The notes beneath the pieces were generated by a model that was not told the origin of the DNA, did not search any database, and saw nothing but the letters and a program-made list of their open reading frames with translations. A DNA stretch of 64,000 nt, taken from positions 617,690 through 681,689 of the forward strand of contig NZ_JAJALI010000002.1 in the NCBI RefSeq assembly GCF_020523795.1, given 5' to 3'. How positions within the stretch are numbered: the first letter of the stretch is position 1; each line of letters opens with the position of its first letter. The position numbers were made by a program, and so were the translations under genes. The stretch is from Ancylobacter sp. Lp-2. Lineage in GTDB: Bacteria; Pseudomonadota; Alphaproteobacteria; Rhizobiales; Xanthobacteraceae. Positions 51,224 to 60,805 of the stretch are shown here, one piece after another.

Positions 51224-53215
51224 GTGCCGTTCATGACCACCAACCCGGCGCTCGCCCGCGCCCTGGCCGAACGCGACTACAACAACCCGACCCCGGTGCA
51301 GCTTGCCGTGCTGGCACCCGAGGCGTCGGGCCGCGACCTCTTGGTCTCGGCGCAGACCGGCTCCGGCAAGACCGTCGCCTATGGCCTCGCCATGGCCGAG
51401 ACGCTGCTCGGCACCGAGGAGCGCTTCGCCGCCGCCTCCGCGCCGCTGGCGCTGGTGGTGGCGCCCACCCGCGAGCTGGCGCTGCAGGTGCAGCGCGAAT
51501 TCGCGTGGCTTTATGCGGCGACCGGCGCGCGCGTCGTCTCCTGCGTCGGCGGCATGGATCCGCGCGCCGAGCAGCGCCTGCTCAACCAGGGCGCCCATAT
51601 CGTCGTCGGCACGCCGGGACGTCTGCGAGATCATCTCGAACGCGGCCGGCTCGACCTCTCCGCCCTGCGGGTCGCCGTGCTCGACGAGGCCGACGAGATG
51701 CTCGACCTCGGCTTCCGCGAGGACCTCGAATTCATCCTCGACGCCACGCCGCCGGAGCGGCAGAGCCTGCTGTTCTCCGCCACCATGCCGCGCGGCATCA
51801 CCACGCTGGCGAAGAACTACCAGCGCGACGCGCTGCGCATCGAGGTGGCGACCGCCGAGGGCGGCCACGCCGACATCGAATACCGCACCATCCGCGTCGC
51901 CCCGACCGAGATCGACCATGCGGTCGTGAACGTGCTGCGCTTCTACGACACGCCGACCGCCATCGTGTTCTGCAACACCCGCGAGGCGGTGCGGCGCCTG
52001 CATGCCATGCTGCAGGAGCGGCAATTCTCCGCCGTGGCGCTGTCCGGCGAGCTGAGCCAGAACGAACGCAATCATGCGCTCCAGGCCCTGCGCGATGGCC
52101 GGGCGCGGGTCTGCGTCGCCACCGACGTCGCGGCGCGCGGCATCGACCTGCCCAATCTCGGCCTCGTCATCCATGCCGACCTGCCGAACGACGCTGAGAG
52201 CCTGCAGCACCGCAGCGGCCGCACCGGGCGCGCCGGCCGCAAGGGCGTGAGCGTGCTGCTGGTGCCGCCGTTCCGCCGCCGCCGCACCGAGGACCTGATG
52301 CGCGGCATCGGCGTCGTCCCGGTCTGGTCGGGCCCGCCGACCGCCGAGGAGATTCGCGGGCTCGACCATGAGCGCATGCTGCTCGACCCAGTGCTCACCG
52401 ACGATCCCGGCGAGGACGACGTCGCCGCCGCCCAGACGCTGCTCGCCGCGCATTCGCCCGAGCACATCGCCGCCGCCTTGGTGCGGCTGTATCGCGCCGG
52501 CCTGCCGGCTCCCGAGGAGGTCGCCGATCCCGGTGAGCCGCGCAATGTGCGCGATCGCGGCACCCAGCGCGACTTCGGCGGCCCGTCCGGCGAGGGCGGC
52601 AGCGCCTGGTTCCGCCTCAATATCGGCCGCCGCAACAATGCCGATCCCCGCTGGCTGCTGCCGCTGATCTGCCGGCGCGGAAACGTGACGCGCAAGGATA
52701 TCGGCGCCATCCGCATCTTCGACGAGGAGACCGCCTTCGAGGTCGGCCTCGCCGCCGCCGACCGCTTCGGCAAGGCCGTGCGCAAGGCGGAAGGCGGCGA
52801 CGTCACCATCGAGCCGTTGCCCGGCGGCCCGTCGTCGGACCGCTCCGAGCGTCCCGCCCGCGGCAAGCCGATGCGCGGCAAACCGCGCCACGATGCGCCG
52901 CGCCATGATGCGCCGCGCAGCGACGCCCCGCGCAGCGACAAGCCGTGGCACGATGCCCCGCCGGCCGAGAAGCCGTTCCGGGACAAGGGCTTCCACGACC
53001 GGCCCGCCGCGGGAAAACCCGCGCGCGGCAAGAAGGCGCACGGCAAGGCCGCGTTCGACAAACCGGCGTTCGACAAGCCCGCCTTCGACAAGCCCTCGTT
53101 CGACAAGCCGCGCGGCGGCAAGCCGACGGGTGCGGGCGCCGGCGAGCGCCCGCCCAAGCGCAATCGGCCGGATGGCTTCGACGGCAAGCCGAAGGCAAAG
53201 CGGCCGCGCCCCTGA
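51224..53215 (+). CDS. DEAD-box RNA helicase with DbpA-type RNA-binding domain and low-complexity tail
   Basis: ATP-dependent RNA helicase, 663 aa, probably in ribosome assembly or RNA turnover. All core motifs are present: PTPVQ, AQTGSGKT, PTRELALQ, TPGRL, DEADE, SATM, ATDVAARGIDLPN and HRSGRTGRAGRKG. A DbpA-like RNA-binding domain lies at about residues 463-530 (WFRLNIGRRNNADPRWLLPL). The last 125 residues are basic repeats: variants of RHDAPR/RSDAPR, then four FDKP units. A GTG start at 51224 has GGCGGA 7 bases upstream; ATG 51233 is possible. A 213-base leader precedes it, as often seen for cold-inducible helicases. Confidence 0.92.
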   Translation: MPFMTTNPALARALAERDYNNPTPVQLAVLAPEASGRDLLVSAQTGSGKTVAYGLAMAETLLGTEERFAAASAPLALVVAPTRELALQVQREFAWLYAATGARVVSCVGGMDPRAEQRLLNQGAHIVVGTPGRLRDHLERGRLDLSALRVAVLDEADEMLDLGFREDLEFILDATPPERQSLLFSATMPRGITTLAKNYQRDALRIEVATAEGGHADIEYRTIRVAPTEIDHAVVNVLRFYDTPTAIVFCNTREAVRRLHAMLQERQFSAVALSGELSQNERNHALQALRDGRARVCVATDVAARGIDLPNLGLVIHADLPNDAESLQHRSGRTGRAGRKGVSVLLVPPFRRRRTEDLMRGIGVVPVWSGPPTAEEIRGLDHERMLLDPVLTDDPGEDDVAAAQTLLAAHSPEHIAAALVRLYRAGLPAPEEVADPGEPRNVRDRGTQRDFGGPSGEGGSAWFRLNIGRRNNADPRWLLPLICRRGNVTRKDIGAIRIFDEETAFEVGLAAADRFGKAVRKAEGGDVTIEPLPGGPSSDRSERPARGKPMRGKPRHDAPRHDAPRSDAPRSDKPWHDAPPAEKPFRDKGFHDRPAAGKPARGKKAHGKAAFDKPAFDKPAFDKPSFDKPRGGKPTGAGAGERPPKRNRPDGFDGKPKAKRPRP

Positions 53216-53263
53216 GCGTCGGCAGATCGCCCGGACCGAAGGCGAAGTCCGGCGGCCGGGCGG

Positions 53264-54910
53264 TCACGTATCGGCCCGGCCGAGCCGCGCAAGCACGATG
53301 ACCGGCAGGATACCGATCGCCACGATCAACAGCGCGGCGATCGACGCCTCCTCATAGGTTCCCCGGGCGGCCTCTCCGTAGAGATGGGTGGCCAGGGTTT
53401 CGAAATTCAGCGGGCGCAGCAGCAGCGTCGCCGGCAGTTCCTTCGTGCAATCGACGAAGACCAGGAGACCGGCGGAAGCGAGCGCCGCCTTGGTCAACGG
53501 CAGGTGGACACTGCGGAACACCCCGGTCGAGGTCCGGCCGAGCATGCGCGCCGCATGATCCAGCGACGGCGAGATGCGGCTGAAGCCGGCTTCGATTCCG
53601 CCAGTGGAGATCGCCATGAAGCGCACGCAATAGGCCAGCACGAGCGCCCCGCCGGAGCCGAGCAGCAGCAGCCCGGTCGAGATCCCCGTCACCCGTTCGA
53701 AAGCGTCTCCCACGAAGCGGTCGAACAGGCCGACCGGGGCGAGCAGGCCGATGGCCAGCACGGTTCCCGGCACCGCATAGCCGAGCGTCGAGGCCCTCGC
53801 GGCCGCCGAGGTGACGCGCCCGGGAGAGGTGCGCGCCGCGTGGGCGATGAGCAGGCCGCAGAGCAGCACGACGAGGGTGGCGACGGCGGACACGACGAAG
53901 GTATTGACGATCTCGTCGGCGATGCGCGGCGAAATGCCGGCAAAGCGGTACCGCTTATAGGCCTCGATGCCGAGATAGGCCGCCGGAGCGACGAAGCCGA
54001 GCGCGATCGGCAGGAAGCAGAGGGCGAAGGCGCCCGCCGCCTTCCATCCCGTCAGGGGCGCGGCCGCCATGACCCGCGGCCTCTGCGCCGCGGTCGCGTA
54101 GCGCTGGTTGCGGCGGGCATGGCGCTCGAGCACCACCAGCATCACCACCAGCACCAGCATGGACAGCGAGATCTGCGCGGCGCCGGGCATGTCGGAGCGG
54201 CTCACCCACGCCGTGTAGACGGAAACGGTCAGCGTCCTCACGCCGAGGAATTCGGAGGCGCCGACGTCGTTCAGCGTCTCCATCAGCGCCAGGCTGACGC
54301 CGACGGCGATGGCCGGCCGCGCCAGCGGCAGGGCCACGCGGGGCAGAACCGCGCCGCGACGAATACCGAGCGTCCGCGCCACTTCCACCAGGTTGGCGGC
54401 CTGCGTCAGGAACATGGCCCGGGTGGTGAAGTACACATAGGGGTAGAGCACCAGGCTCAGCAGCAGGATGCAGCCCCAGATCGAGCGGATATCGGGAAGC
54501 CGGAACTCACGCGCATTGGAATAGCCAAGCAGGCTTCGCAGCCCGCCCTGCACGGCGCCGACTGGATGGAGAATGTCGAGATAGGCATAGGCGATGATGT
54601 AGGTGGGGACCGCGAGCGGCAGCAGCAGCGCCCATTCGAGAAGGCGCCGGCCGGCGAAGTCATAGGCCGTGACCAGCCACGCCGTCGTCGTGCCGATCAG
54701 CGTGACCAGCACGCCCACCCCCAGCAGCAGCACGAAGCTGTCCGCCAGCGCCGCCGGGAGCACATGGCGGATCATGTGCGGCCAGAGGCCGGCGCTGCCG
54801 CGGAAGGCGATGACGACGAGGGCGAGGACGGGAAGGCAGATCAGGCCGGCGATCGCGACGGTGGCGATACGCCATCCCATGCCGGAACGGGTCCGGGACA
54901 CGAACTTCAT
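53264..54910 (-). CDS. fbpB: Ferric iron ABC transporter permease, second system
   Basis: Two-domain membrane permease, 548 aa, FbpB/SfuB type with about twelve helices. Coupling loops: LVEVARTLGIRRGAVLPRVA and LDHAARMLGRTSTGVFRSV. It differs clearly from the first system's permease (32059-33681). Transcribed after the binding-protein gene with a gap of about 130 bases. ATG 54910 is used; a GTG at 54946 would add 12 residues. Confidence 0.87.
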   Translation of the reverse strand: MKFVSRTRSGMGWRIATVAIAGLICLPVLALVVIAFRGSAGLWPHMIRHVLPAALADSFVLLLGVGVLVTLIGTTTAWLVTAYDFAGRRLLEWALLLPLAVPTYIIAYAYLDILHPVGAVQGGLRSLLGYSNAREFRLPDIRSIWGCILLLSLVLYPYVYFTTRAMFLTQAANLVEVARTLGIRRGAVLPRVALPLARPAIAVGVSLALMETLNDVGASEFLGVRTLTVSVYTAWVSRSDMPGAAQISLSMLVLVVMLVVLERHARRNQRYATAAQRPRVMAAAPLTGWKAAGAFALCFLPIALGFVAPAAYLGIEAYKRYRFAGISPRIADEIVNTFVVSAVATLVVLLCGLLIAHAARTSPGRVTSAAARASTLGYAVPGTVLAIGLLAPVGLFDRFVGDAFERVTGISTGLLLLGSGGALVLAYCVRFMAISTGGIEAGFSRISPSLDHAARMLGRTSTGVFRSVHLPLTKAALASAGLLVFVDCTKELPATLLLRPLNFETLATHLYGEAARGTYEEASIAALLIVAIGILPVIVLARLGRADT

Positions 54911-55042
54911 CGACACGGCATCCGAAACATTCGTGGGAAAGCGCACGGCGCGAGACGCCTCACGGCGACGGTGGGAGCGTCGCCCGCCGTAATGTCGGGA
55001 CGGGTAGGCGGCGGCCCGAAGGCCGTCGCCCGCCGCCGGGCG

Positions 55043-56065
55043 TCAGTTGTCGAATCCGACCTTTTCGGCCAGCTTGCTGGCCTGCTTGCGGAACTTCACG
55101 CCCTCGGCGATGTCGATCGTGTCCGGCTTGAGCACGCCATATTCGGCGAGCAGCGGATCGACCTTGGCCTTCGCGTTGACCGGGTACTCGTAATTGCCTT
55201 CCGCGTAGAGCTTCTGGGCCTCTTCGGAGACGAGGTATTCCAGCAGCTTCACCGCCTCCGCCTTGTTCGGCGCGTGGCGGGCGACCGCAGCACCGGTGAT
55301 GTTGACCTGCGTTCCGCCCTTCTCGAAGGTCGGCAGCACCAGCTTGACGGCCTTGGCCCACTCCTGCTGCTCCGGCCCGCCCTTACCGCTGCGCATCAGG
55401 CCGATATAGTAGGAGTTGGCGACGCCGATCTCGCAGAGGCCGCCCTTGATGTCGCGCGCCACGTCGCGGTCGCCGCCGCCGGCCTTGCGGGCGAGGTTCG
55501 CCTTCAGCCCGGTGAGCCACTTCTCCGCGGCCTCCTCGCCATGATGGGCGATATAGGAGCCGATCAGCGCCACATTGTAGGGATGCTGGCCGGCGCGGAT
55601 GCAGATCTTGCCCTTCCAGGCCGGATCGGCGAGCTGCTCATAGGTGATGGCGCCGAGAGCGAGGTCCTTCGCCGCGTAGACGCTGCGCGCGCGCATCGAA
55701 AGCGCGAACCAGTTGCCGTTCGGATCCCTCAGTGTGGCGGGAATGACGCCGGTCAGCACCTCCGACTGGACGCCCTGCGTCAGCCCCTGGTCGACCAGGT
55801 CGACGAGGTTGCCGGCATCGACCGTCATCAGTACGTCGGCGGGCGAGCGATCGCCTTCGGAGGCGACGCGTTCGGCCAGCCCGTCCTTGAGGAAGATGGT
55901 GTTGACCTTCACCCCGGTGGAGGTGGTGAAGGAATCGAGCAGCGGCTGGATCAGCCCCGGCTCGCGGGTCGTGTAGAGGTTCAGTTCGGCGGCGACGGCC
56001 CCTTGCGAAACCCCGAGCGCGACGAGCGCCGACCCCAGCAACATCCCCTTGAACATCGTTCCCAT
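55043..56065 (-). CDS. fbpA: Ferric iron ABC transporter periplasmic binding protein, second system
   Basis: Exported Fe(III)-binding protein, 340 aa. Sec signal MFKGMLLGSALVALGVSQGAVAA ends near residue 26 (written here in part: GSALVALGVSQGAVAA). Mature motifs: LNLYTTREPGLIQPLLDSF and the ligand tyrosines in IGVANSYYIGLM. This is the FutA-like subgroup (TTREPxLIQPLL), unlike the first system. AAGGAG precedes the ATG at 56065. An ICE-like box lies about 155 bases upstream. Confidence 0.88.
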   Translation of the reverse strand: MGTMFKGMLLGSALVALGVSQGAVAAELNLYTTREPGLIQPLLDSFTTSTGVKVNTIFLKDGLAERVASEGDRSPADVLMTVDAGNLVDLVDQGLTQGVQSEVLTGVIPATLRDPNGNWFALSMRARSVYAAKDLALGAITYEQLADPAWKGKICIRAGQHPYNVALIGSYIAHHGEEAAEKWLTGLKANLARKAGGGDRDVARDIKGGLCEIGVANSYYIGLMRSGKGGPEQQEWAKAVKLVLPTFEKGGTQVNITGAAVARHAPNKAEAVKLLEYLVSEEAQKLYAEGNYEYPVNAKAKVDPLLAEYGVLKPDTIDIAEGVKFRKQASKLAEKVGFDN

Positions 56066-56218
56066 CGCAAGCGGCTCCTTGGCGGTTGACAGATGGACGG
56101 GCGAGCGCCGCCGTCCGGCCAAGATGGGAGCAACCACAGTCAGGGGATGTCGTAAAGCCGATATTACGCAAGGTAACAAGCCATCTTGGGCCGATCCCCT
56201 CACATTATCGTAATAATA

Positions 56219-56235
56219 ACAAGAATTATTCTAAT
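56219..56235. promoter_or_regulatory. Candidate Irr (ICE-type) box upstream of second ferric-binding-protein gene
   Basis: On the minus strand the 17 bases read ATTAGAA-TAA-TTCTTGT around the perfect palindrome AGAATAATTCT (56222-56232), resembling TTTAGAA-N3-TTCTAAA. The site is in the AT-rich gap between the ATPase gene and the binding-protein gene, so the latter may have its own iron-controlled promoter. Confidence 0.4.
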
Positions 56236-56257
56236 TAAAATCCAATAGCTCCACTGA

Positions 56258-57310
56258 CTAGAAGACGAAGACACCTTCCTGCGGCACCAGCAGGCGGGTC
56301 TTGTCGCCGACGCTGAGCGAGCGACGCTCGGTCGAGCGGATCCGCAACGGCTCGGGGAGCGCCGATACGTGCAGCTTGATCTGCTCGATCTCGCCCATCA
56401 GCGCGCAATCGACCACCGTGCAGTCGATGCCGTCGTCCTCGGGGCTCAGCCGCAGGCTCTGCGGCCGGATATAGACCGTCGCCGGCTGGCCGTCGGCAAA
56501 TCCCGGAGCCTGGAACCGCCCCAGCGGCGTCTGTGCGAACCCGTCGCGGCACGAGGCCGGCAGCTTGTTGAAGGTGCAGAAGAACTCGGCCACATAGGCG
56601 TTGGACGGCCGGTCGTAGAGATCACGGCCGCTTCCGGCCTGGACGATCCGTCCCGCCCGCATGAGCACCACGCGGTCGCCGGTGGAGAGCGCCTCCTCCG
56701 GATCATGCGTCACCATGATCACGGTGGTTCCGAGGTCGCGCAGCAGGGCGATCGTCTCCAGGCGGATGCCGTCGCGCAGGCCCCGGTCGAGATTGGAGAA
56801 CGGCTCGTCCATGAGCAGGATGCGCGGCTGCGGCACCAGCGCCCGCGCGAGCGCCACCCGCTGCTGTTCCCCGCCCGACAGCATGTGGGGAAAGCGCTGC
56901 GCCAGATGTTCGAGGCCGAGCCGCCCGACGATCTCGTCGCAGCGCTGGCGCCGGGCATCGCGGTCGAGCCGCCTCAGGCCGAACAGGATGTTGTCGATCA
57001 CGTTCAGATGCGGGAACAGCGCATAGTCCTGAAACATGAAGCCGATATTGCGCGCCTCCGGCTCGACATGCCCGTCGGGGCCGGCGATTTCGCGGCCGTC
57101 GAGCAGCACCCGCCCGGCATCCGGCGGATCGATGCCGGCGATGACGCGCAGGAGCGAGGACTTCCCGCATCCCGATTGGCCCACGAGGCAGACCACCTCG
57201 CCCGGAGCCACCGCCAGCGAAATGTCGTCGAGAGCCGTCACCGCGCCGAACCGCCGGCAAATCCCCCGAAGCTCGAGACCGGCATGGGAGAGGGGCAGCT
57301 GGATGTTCAT
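56258..57310 (-). CDS. fbpC: Ferric iron ABC transporter ATP-binding protein, second system
   Basis: ATPase, 350 aa. Walker A GQSGCGKSS, signature [15 protein letters not shown], Walker B ILLMDEPFSNLDRGLRDG, and a C-terminal TOBE-like part (VYIRPQSLRLSPEDDG). Its gene is upstream of the binding protein, giving the order C-A-B instead of the A-B-C of the first system. ATG 57310 has AAAGG upstream. Uptake of Fe(III) is the most likely function. Confidence 0.87.
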   Translation of the reverse strand: MNIQLPLSHAGLELRGICRRFGAVTALDDISLAVAPGEVVCLVGQSGCGKSSLLRVIAGIDPPDAGRVLLDGREIAGPDGHVEPEARNIGFMFQDYALFPHLNVIDNILFGLRRLDRDARRQRCDEIVGRLGLEHLAQRFPHMLSGGEQQRVALARALVPQPRILLMDEPFSNLDRGLRDGIRLETIALLRDLGTTVIMVTHDPEEALSTGDRVVLMRAGRIVQAGSGRDLYDRPSNAYVAEFFCTFNKLPASCRDGFAQTPLGRFQAPGFADGQPATVYIRPQSLRLSPEDDGIDCTVVDCALMGEIEQIKLHVSALPEPLRIRSTERRSLSVGDKTRLLVPQEGVFVF

Positions 57311-57475
57311 GACGTGCCTTTCGCCTTGCGTCGTACCGCGCCTGCGGCACGGCGGGGTCTGTTCCCACCCCGCACCGGAACGGCGCCGGCAGGATTCCGC
57401 TCGTTTGTCGCTCATTCCCATAGCAGCATCTGGACGGCCGGCCCGCCAGTCCCCGGACACGACCGGCCGTCGCGC

Positions 57476-58780
57476 TCACGGCGTGGCGGGATCGCGGGCT
57501 CCCCGGCCGATGCCCAGCAGCTGGTAGAGCACCAGCGCCGCCAGCGTCGACGTGCCGATACCTCCGAGGGCAAAGCCGCCGATGTTCAGGGTGAAATCTC
57601 CCGCCCCGAAGATCAGCGCGACGCCGACGGTGAAGAGGTTGCGCGGATCGGAGAAATCGACCCGGTTGTCCACCCAGATCCGTGCCATGGCCGAGGCGAT
57701 CAGGCCGAAGACGGAAACGGCGAGCCCGGCGAGGACCGGCGCCGGAATGGTCTGCAGGAGCGCGCCGAATTTCGGCGACAGGCCGAGCAGGATCGCGATC
57801 AGCGCCGCGATGGGAAAGATCAGCGTTGAATAGACCTTGGTCATGGCCATCACGCCGATGTTCTCGGCATAGGTGGTGACGCCGGTGCCGCCGCCGAAGC
57901 CCGCCAGGATGGTGGCAAGGCTGTCGCCGAGGAAGCCCCGCCCGATATAGGGATCCATATTGTAGCCGGTGATCGAGCCGAGAGCCTTGATGTGCCCGAG
58001 ATTCTCCGCCACCAGCACGATGGCCACCGGCGCGATCAGGCTGATCGCCGCCCAGTCGAACACCGGGCTGGTGAAGTTCGGCACCCCGAACCAGGGCGCG
58101 GCGACGACCGAGTGGAAATCGATGGCCGGCACCACGCCGAGCAGGTTGCCTCCCACCAGCGCGAGGAGATAGCCGAAGCCCAGCGCGATCAGCACCGCCA
58201 CGCGGCGCGTGGCGCGCGGCCCGTAGGTCGCCACCACCGCCATGCACAGCACGGTTGCCAGCGCGATGCCCAGATGCGCGTAGCTCCCCTTCAGCTGACT
58301 GACCGCCACCGGCGCGAGGTTGAGGCCGATGGAGACGCCGATGGCGCCGGTCACCGCCGGCGGCATTAGCTTCTCGACCCAGGCCGAGCCGACCGCCATC
58401 ACGATCAGCGCGATGACGGCATAGACCAGCCCGGCCGCGATGATCCCGCCCAGCGCCACCGCGAGATTGGGATTGCTCCCCCCGCCGGCGAAGCCCGTGG
58501 CCGCCATGACCACGGCGATGAAGGCGAAGGACGAGCCGAGATAGCTGGGCACCCGCCCGCCGGTGGTCAGGAAGAAGATCAGCGTCCCGACGCCGGAGAA
58601 GAACACCGCCACATTGGGATCGAAGCCCATGAGCAGCGGCGCGAGGATGGTCGACCCCGACATGGCGAGCAGATGCTGCAGGCTCATGGGCAGGGCGGCG
58701 GACAGGGGGAGTCTCTCGTCGGGCATCACCGTGGTCGCGGTGGCTCGGCGCCAGGCGGGAAAGTAGCTCATCACGCGCAT
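57476..58780 (-). CDS. Uracil-type nucleobase permease (NCS2 family)
   Basis: Inner-membrane proton symporter of 434 aa with about fourteen helices. The family signature SLQHLLAMSGSTILAPLLMG occurs near residue 35. TTYAENIGVMAMTKVYS is the UraA/RutG-type substrate-site motif, favouring uracil over xanthine. It is upstream of fbpC on the same strand with a 165-base gap and is probably independent. The start is at ATG 58780; a second ATG three codons on is possible. Confidence 0.85.
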   Translation of the reverse strand: MRVMSYFPAWRRATATTVMPDERLPLSAALPMSLQHLLAMSGSTILAPLLMGFDPNVAVFFSGVGTLIFFLTTGGRVPSYLGSSFAFIAVVMAATGFAGGGSNPNLAVALGGIIAAGLVYAVIALIVMAVGSAWVEKLMPPAVTGAIGVSIGLNLAPVAVSQLKGSYAHLGIALATVLCMAVVATYGPRATRRVAVLIALGFGYLLALVGGNLLGVVPAIDFHSVVAAPWFGVPNFTSPVFDWAAISLIAPVAIVLVAENLGHIKALGSITGYNMDPYIGRGFLGDSLATILAGFGGGTGVTTYAENIGVMAMTKVYSTLIFPIAALIAILLGLSPKFGALLQTIPAPVLAGLAVSVFGLIASAMARIWVDNRVDFSDPRNLFTVGVALIFGAGDFTLNIGGFALGGIGTSTLAALVLYQLLGIGRGARDPATP

Positions 58781-59582
58781 CTCGAATGGAGGGGGAGCAC
58801 GGGTCGCCTCCGCCTTCTGCCGCATCCGATGGACGCGTCGGGTCGAAGCCGGAATCGCCACAAGGTAGCGTTGTGTTGGTCCGAGTGCCACGCCCCAGGC
58901 GACCGCACGCCCGCTTGGACCTGCGTCCCGATGTCGGAGGGCGCGCCTGCGGGAGTGGCCAGCCACGCCTCGCATCCGGCACTGCCACGAGGAGCAGCAG
59001 CGCAGAATCCCCTGCGGCGGCAGTGGAAACCGGCGGCGTCTCTCCGCCGGTCTATGCCGCCATGCGGGCCGCGAGCCGGGCCCGGCTGCACGCGGGCAAC
59101 CGCCGCGCCCACGTCACCCGTAGAAGGTCCAGCTCGGCGATCGGCGCATCGGGAGCGTCCCGCCAATTGTCGAAAGCCCGGCGCGCCTCATCGCCCGCGA
59201 AGGTCTCGGCCGGGACGCATTGGAGAGGTGGGCCAGATAGTCGAACGACCAATCAGCCATGTCGAATTTCCAAAACTACAGAATTTTCAACCGGATAGAC
59301 GGCAGCGTCGGCTTCAGACTCGCCGAAAGCTCCGACCCGTTGCACGTCCTGCGTGGCTATCGTGGCGCGTATATCGCCTGCCAGGGCAGGGCTGCGGCCT
59401 GCACCGCCACCCTATCGGACGCGCCCGGGAGCCGGCGTCGAGTGCGGGAGGCGAAGTGTCAGGAGGCGACGGCCCGGCCGGAGCGCACGGCCTCCGGGAA
59501 AGGCCGGCAGGCCCCCCACCGGGGAAGCGCCCTTCAGCGCCATCGCGCGATCAAGCCAAAATATTGATCTTAAAGGGAAAAT
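58781..59582. other. Gene-poor stretch beside tRNA-Ser
   Basis: About 800 bases with no convincing intact gene. On the minus strand, 59052-59260 holds a possible small ORF split by a frameshift: MADWSFDYLAHLSN in one frame, then CVPAETFAGDEARRAFDNW and on to a stop at 59052 in another. On the plus strand, an ORF from 59259 starts protein-like (MSNFQNYRIFNRIDG) but soon turns into low-complexity arginine/alanine text. This looks like decayed sequence at a tRNA 3' end. Confidence 0.4.
59052..59260 (-). pseudogene. Possible frameshifted small gene
   Basis: Reading from ATG 59260 gives MADWSFDYLAHLSN and then drifts into arginine-rich text. Shifting frame near 59218 gives CVPAETFAGDEARRAFDNW and a plausible continuation of about 55 residues with balanced composition, ending at 59052. 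Joined, they would make a protein of about 70 aa. I do not recognise a family. It may also be chance; the frame shift is the only reason to call it broken. Confidence 0.25.
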
Positions 59583-59674
59583 TGGCGGAGACGGAGGGAT
59601 TCGAACCCTCGAGACCCTTGTAGGGGTCTGCTCATTTAGCAAACGAGTGCCTTCAGCCTCTCGGCCACGTCTCC
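59583..59674 (-). tRNA. tRNA-Ser (anticodon GCU)
   Basis: On the minus strand the sequence begins GGAGACGTGGCCGAGAGG and ends in the complementary CGTCTCC, discriminator G and an encoded CCA. The anticodon loop is TTGCTAA, giving anticodon GCT, within a stem CTCGT/ATGAG. A long variable arm (CAGACCCCTACAAGGGTCTCG region) marks a class II serine tRNA, and the T arm has GGTTCGAATCC. It reads AGC/AGU codons. Confidence 0.95.
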
Positions 59675-59950
59675 TGTCAGCCGAGCCTGCCCGCCTGAAC
59701 GACGAAGCACACCTTGCGACGGCGATCTGTCTAGGTATCGCGGCCGGTCTGGTCAAGGCCCAACCGCGTTATCAAGTGCCGTCTCCCGCGCTTCGCATGA
59801 AGAAAGCGCGACAATCCGCCGGCCGCCCCTGTCCCGGCAAGCGGCGGCGTCCCCCGTGGCCCGGCCCCGCAAAAGCGCATTCCCGGTCCGGGACGAAGCG
59901 TGCGGCACGTTCGTCGAGCCGAGGACGTCGGCGGCTACGAGGTCCCCGAT

Positions 59951-60658
59951 CTAGTGCAGTCCGACCAGCCGCTTCATCCGCAGCGCCACGCAGATCACCA
60001 GCGCGCAGCCGATCGGGAACACCAGCTCGTTCACCGCCACGCCGACCAGCCGGGCGGCGGGAATCGCCGCGCCGGTCTGAGCCGCTCGCCACAGGTTCAG
60101 CCCCGTCATCGCGGCGGCGGCCGCCAGCCCTACCACGGCGCCGAGCAGCAGATAGCTGCGGATGCCGGTGACCTCGCGTTGCGACAGATAGCCGAGCAGC
60201 GCGCCCAGCGCGGCGTATTCGGCGCCCCGGATGGCGCAGACCAGATAGAAGAAGCCGTCGATTCCCGCCGGGGTGAGGCCCAGCGCCGCCTGCACGGTGC
60301 GCTGCGCGCCCTTGGCGAGGCCCCAGGCCACCGGGCCGGACAGCAGCCCGAGCAGGCCCATCACCAGCGAACGGTCGCGCCCGGCCACCGTGCCCACTGC
60401 GAGGCCGATGCAGACCAGGATCGCCCAGCTCACCCCCTGCGCGAAATCGGCCAGCACCGCCACGCCCGGCCAGCCGGCACCGAAGCCGAGGGCGAACGCG
60501 ATAGTCAGGAGCTGCACGACAATGCCGAGCAGCACCGCCATCCAGGCGACCCGCACGGCGCGCTGCACCGCCTCGGCGGCGATGGAGCCGGCGATTCCCT
60601 CGGCATAGTCGTCGGAGATCGCGGCTGGCCCGCCGCCGATCGGATCCATATCCGTCAT
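59951..60658 (-). CDS. Hypothetical integral membrane protein
   Basis: A 235-aa protein with about five to six hydrophobic segments: VAWMAVLLGIVVQLLTIAF, VSWAILVCIGLAVGTVAG, GLLGLLSGPVAWGLA, LGALLGYLSQ, LLLGAVVGLAAAAAM and ELVFPIGCALVICVAL. The N-terminal 30 residues are polar (DPIGGGPAAISDD). I do not recognise a family. It sits alone between tRNA-Ser and the glutathione transferase gene, on the same strand as both. Confidence 0.65.
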   Translation of the reverse strand: MTDMDPIGGGPAAISDDYAEGIAGSIAAEAVQRAVRVAWMAVLLGIVVQLLTIAFALGFGAGWPGVAVLADFAQGVSWAILVCIGLAVGTVAGRDRSLVMGLLGLLSGPVAWGLAKGAQRTVQAALGLTPAGIDGFFYLVCAIRGAEYAALGALLGYLSQREVTGIRSYLLLGAVVGLAAAAAMTGLNLWRAAQTGAAIPAARLVGVAVNELVFPIGCALVICVALRMKRLVGLH

Positions 60659-60805
60659 CGCACGCCCGCCATCGCTCGCTCGCAGCGTCCCGCCTTCGGG
60701 TCACGTTGCGTCACGGCACTGAGGTTAGCGCATCCCGCCGGGAAACGGAACGAATCTCGCGAGGCGCGGGCGGCCCGTCGCCAGCCCGTCGCCGCGAGAA
60801 AAGCC

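Noticed and set aside
53384-56089. 901-aa plus-strand open frame
   Set aside because: Antisense to the ferric permease and binding protein, which carry clear motifs.
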